Shown here: positions 63,809 to 64,000 of the stretch, piece by piece
Layout: the number at the start of each line of letters is the position of its first letter
How positions within the stretch are numbered: the first letter of the stretch is position 1
Source: Prinia subflava
Taxonomy: Eukaryota; Chordata; Aves; Passeriformes; Cisticolidae
DNA: 64,000 nucleotides
Assembly (NCBI RefSeq): GCF_021018805.1
Contig: NC_086283.1
Span: 58,987,803 to 59,051,802, forward strand
Direction of reading: 5' to 3'
Made by a program: the position numbers and the translations under genes
Notes under the pieces: model-generated
Told to the model about the DNA's origin: nothing
Seen by the model: only the letters and a program-made list of their open reading frames with translations
Database searches by the model: none

Positions 63809-64000
63809 TCCCCCCATCTCCTCAGGCCGCTCTGTGATCTCAGGAATTCTTGTTAAGCCTTGGTCCTAATTAATGGCTATAGATCATTAAGCTCCCCTTG
63901 AACATATCAATAGCACTGCCTGCTCCTCAGAACTTCTGTTGCCTAACAAACTTCTGTTTTCTACTGAATAGCCTTGGAAACTTATTTTTGTCTGAATCAC

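Overview
The window looks like nuclear DNA from a bird, probably a neoavian and possibly a songbird. This rests on its repeats: CR1 LINE copies with the CR1-type 8-bp 3' end repeat, and several avian ERVL-like and ERV1-like LTRs. Most of the sequence is AT-rich (roughly 40% GC), with short scattered ORFs and no long coding frames. No operons, CRISPR arrays, tRNA or rRNA genes were seen, and no gene could be named with confidence.

Layout. 1-30.3 kb is AT-rich intergenic or intronic DNA with a few old CR1 fragments and simple repeats. At 30.3-30.4 kb a small minus-strand interval carries good splice signals and one open frame. A strong CpG island follows at 30.56-32.6 kb and is the only clear promoter-like region. 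From 32.7 to 64 kb repeats become denser: a wrecked endogenous retrovirus with a protease/reverse transcriptase remnant (36.7-38.7 kb), a solo LTR with a perfect 5-bp target duplication (41.7-42.4 kb), an internally deleted CR1 (46.5-47.3 kb), an ERVL-type LTR (47.8-48.3 kb), an unexplained GC-rich block (50.9-51.7 kb), a CR1 interrupted by a second copy of the 41.7-kb LTR (55.4-57.5 kb), a well-preserved LTR with a 4-bp target duplication (59.2-59.7 kb), an antisense ERV LTR (61.4-62.0 kb) and a truncated LTR near the right edge.

The supportable functional model is one CpG-island promoter, transcribing in either or both directions, set in long non-coding DNA that has taken repeated retroelement insertions. 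The retroviral remnants are broken by stops, frameshifts and deletions and cannot be functional. I found no evidence for a new multi-gene system. The items most worth checking are the candidate exon beside the CpG island, the G-rich tract within it, the repeated internal-deletion form of CR1, the nested insertion and several perfect inverted repeats. Family assignments come from recognising sequence patterns, not from a database search.
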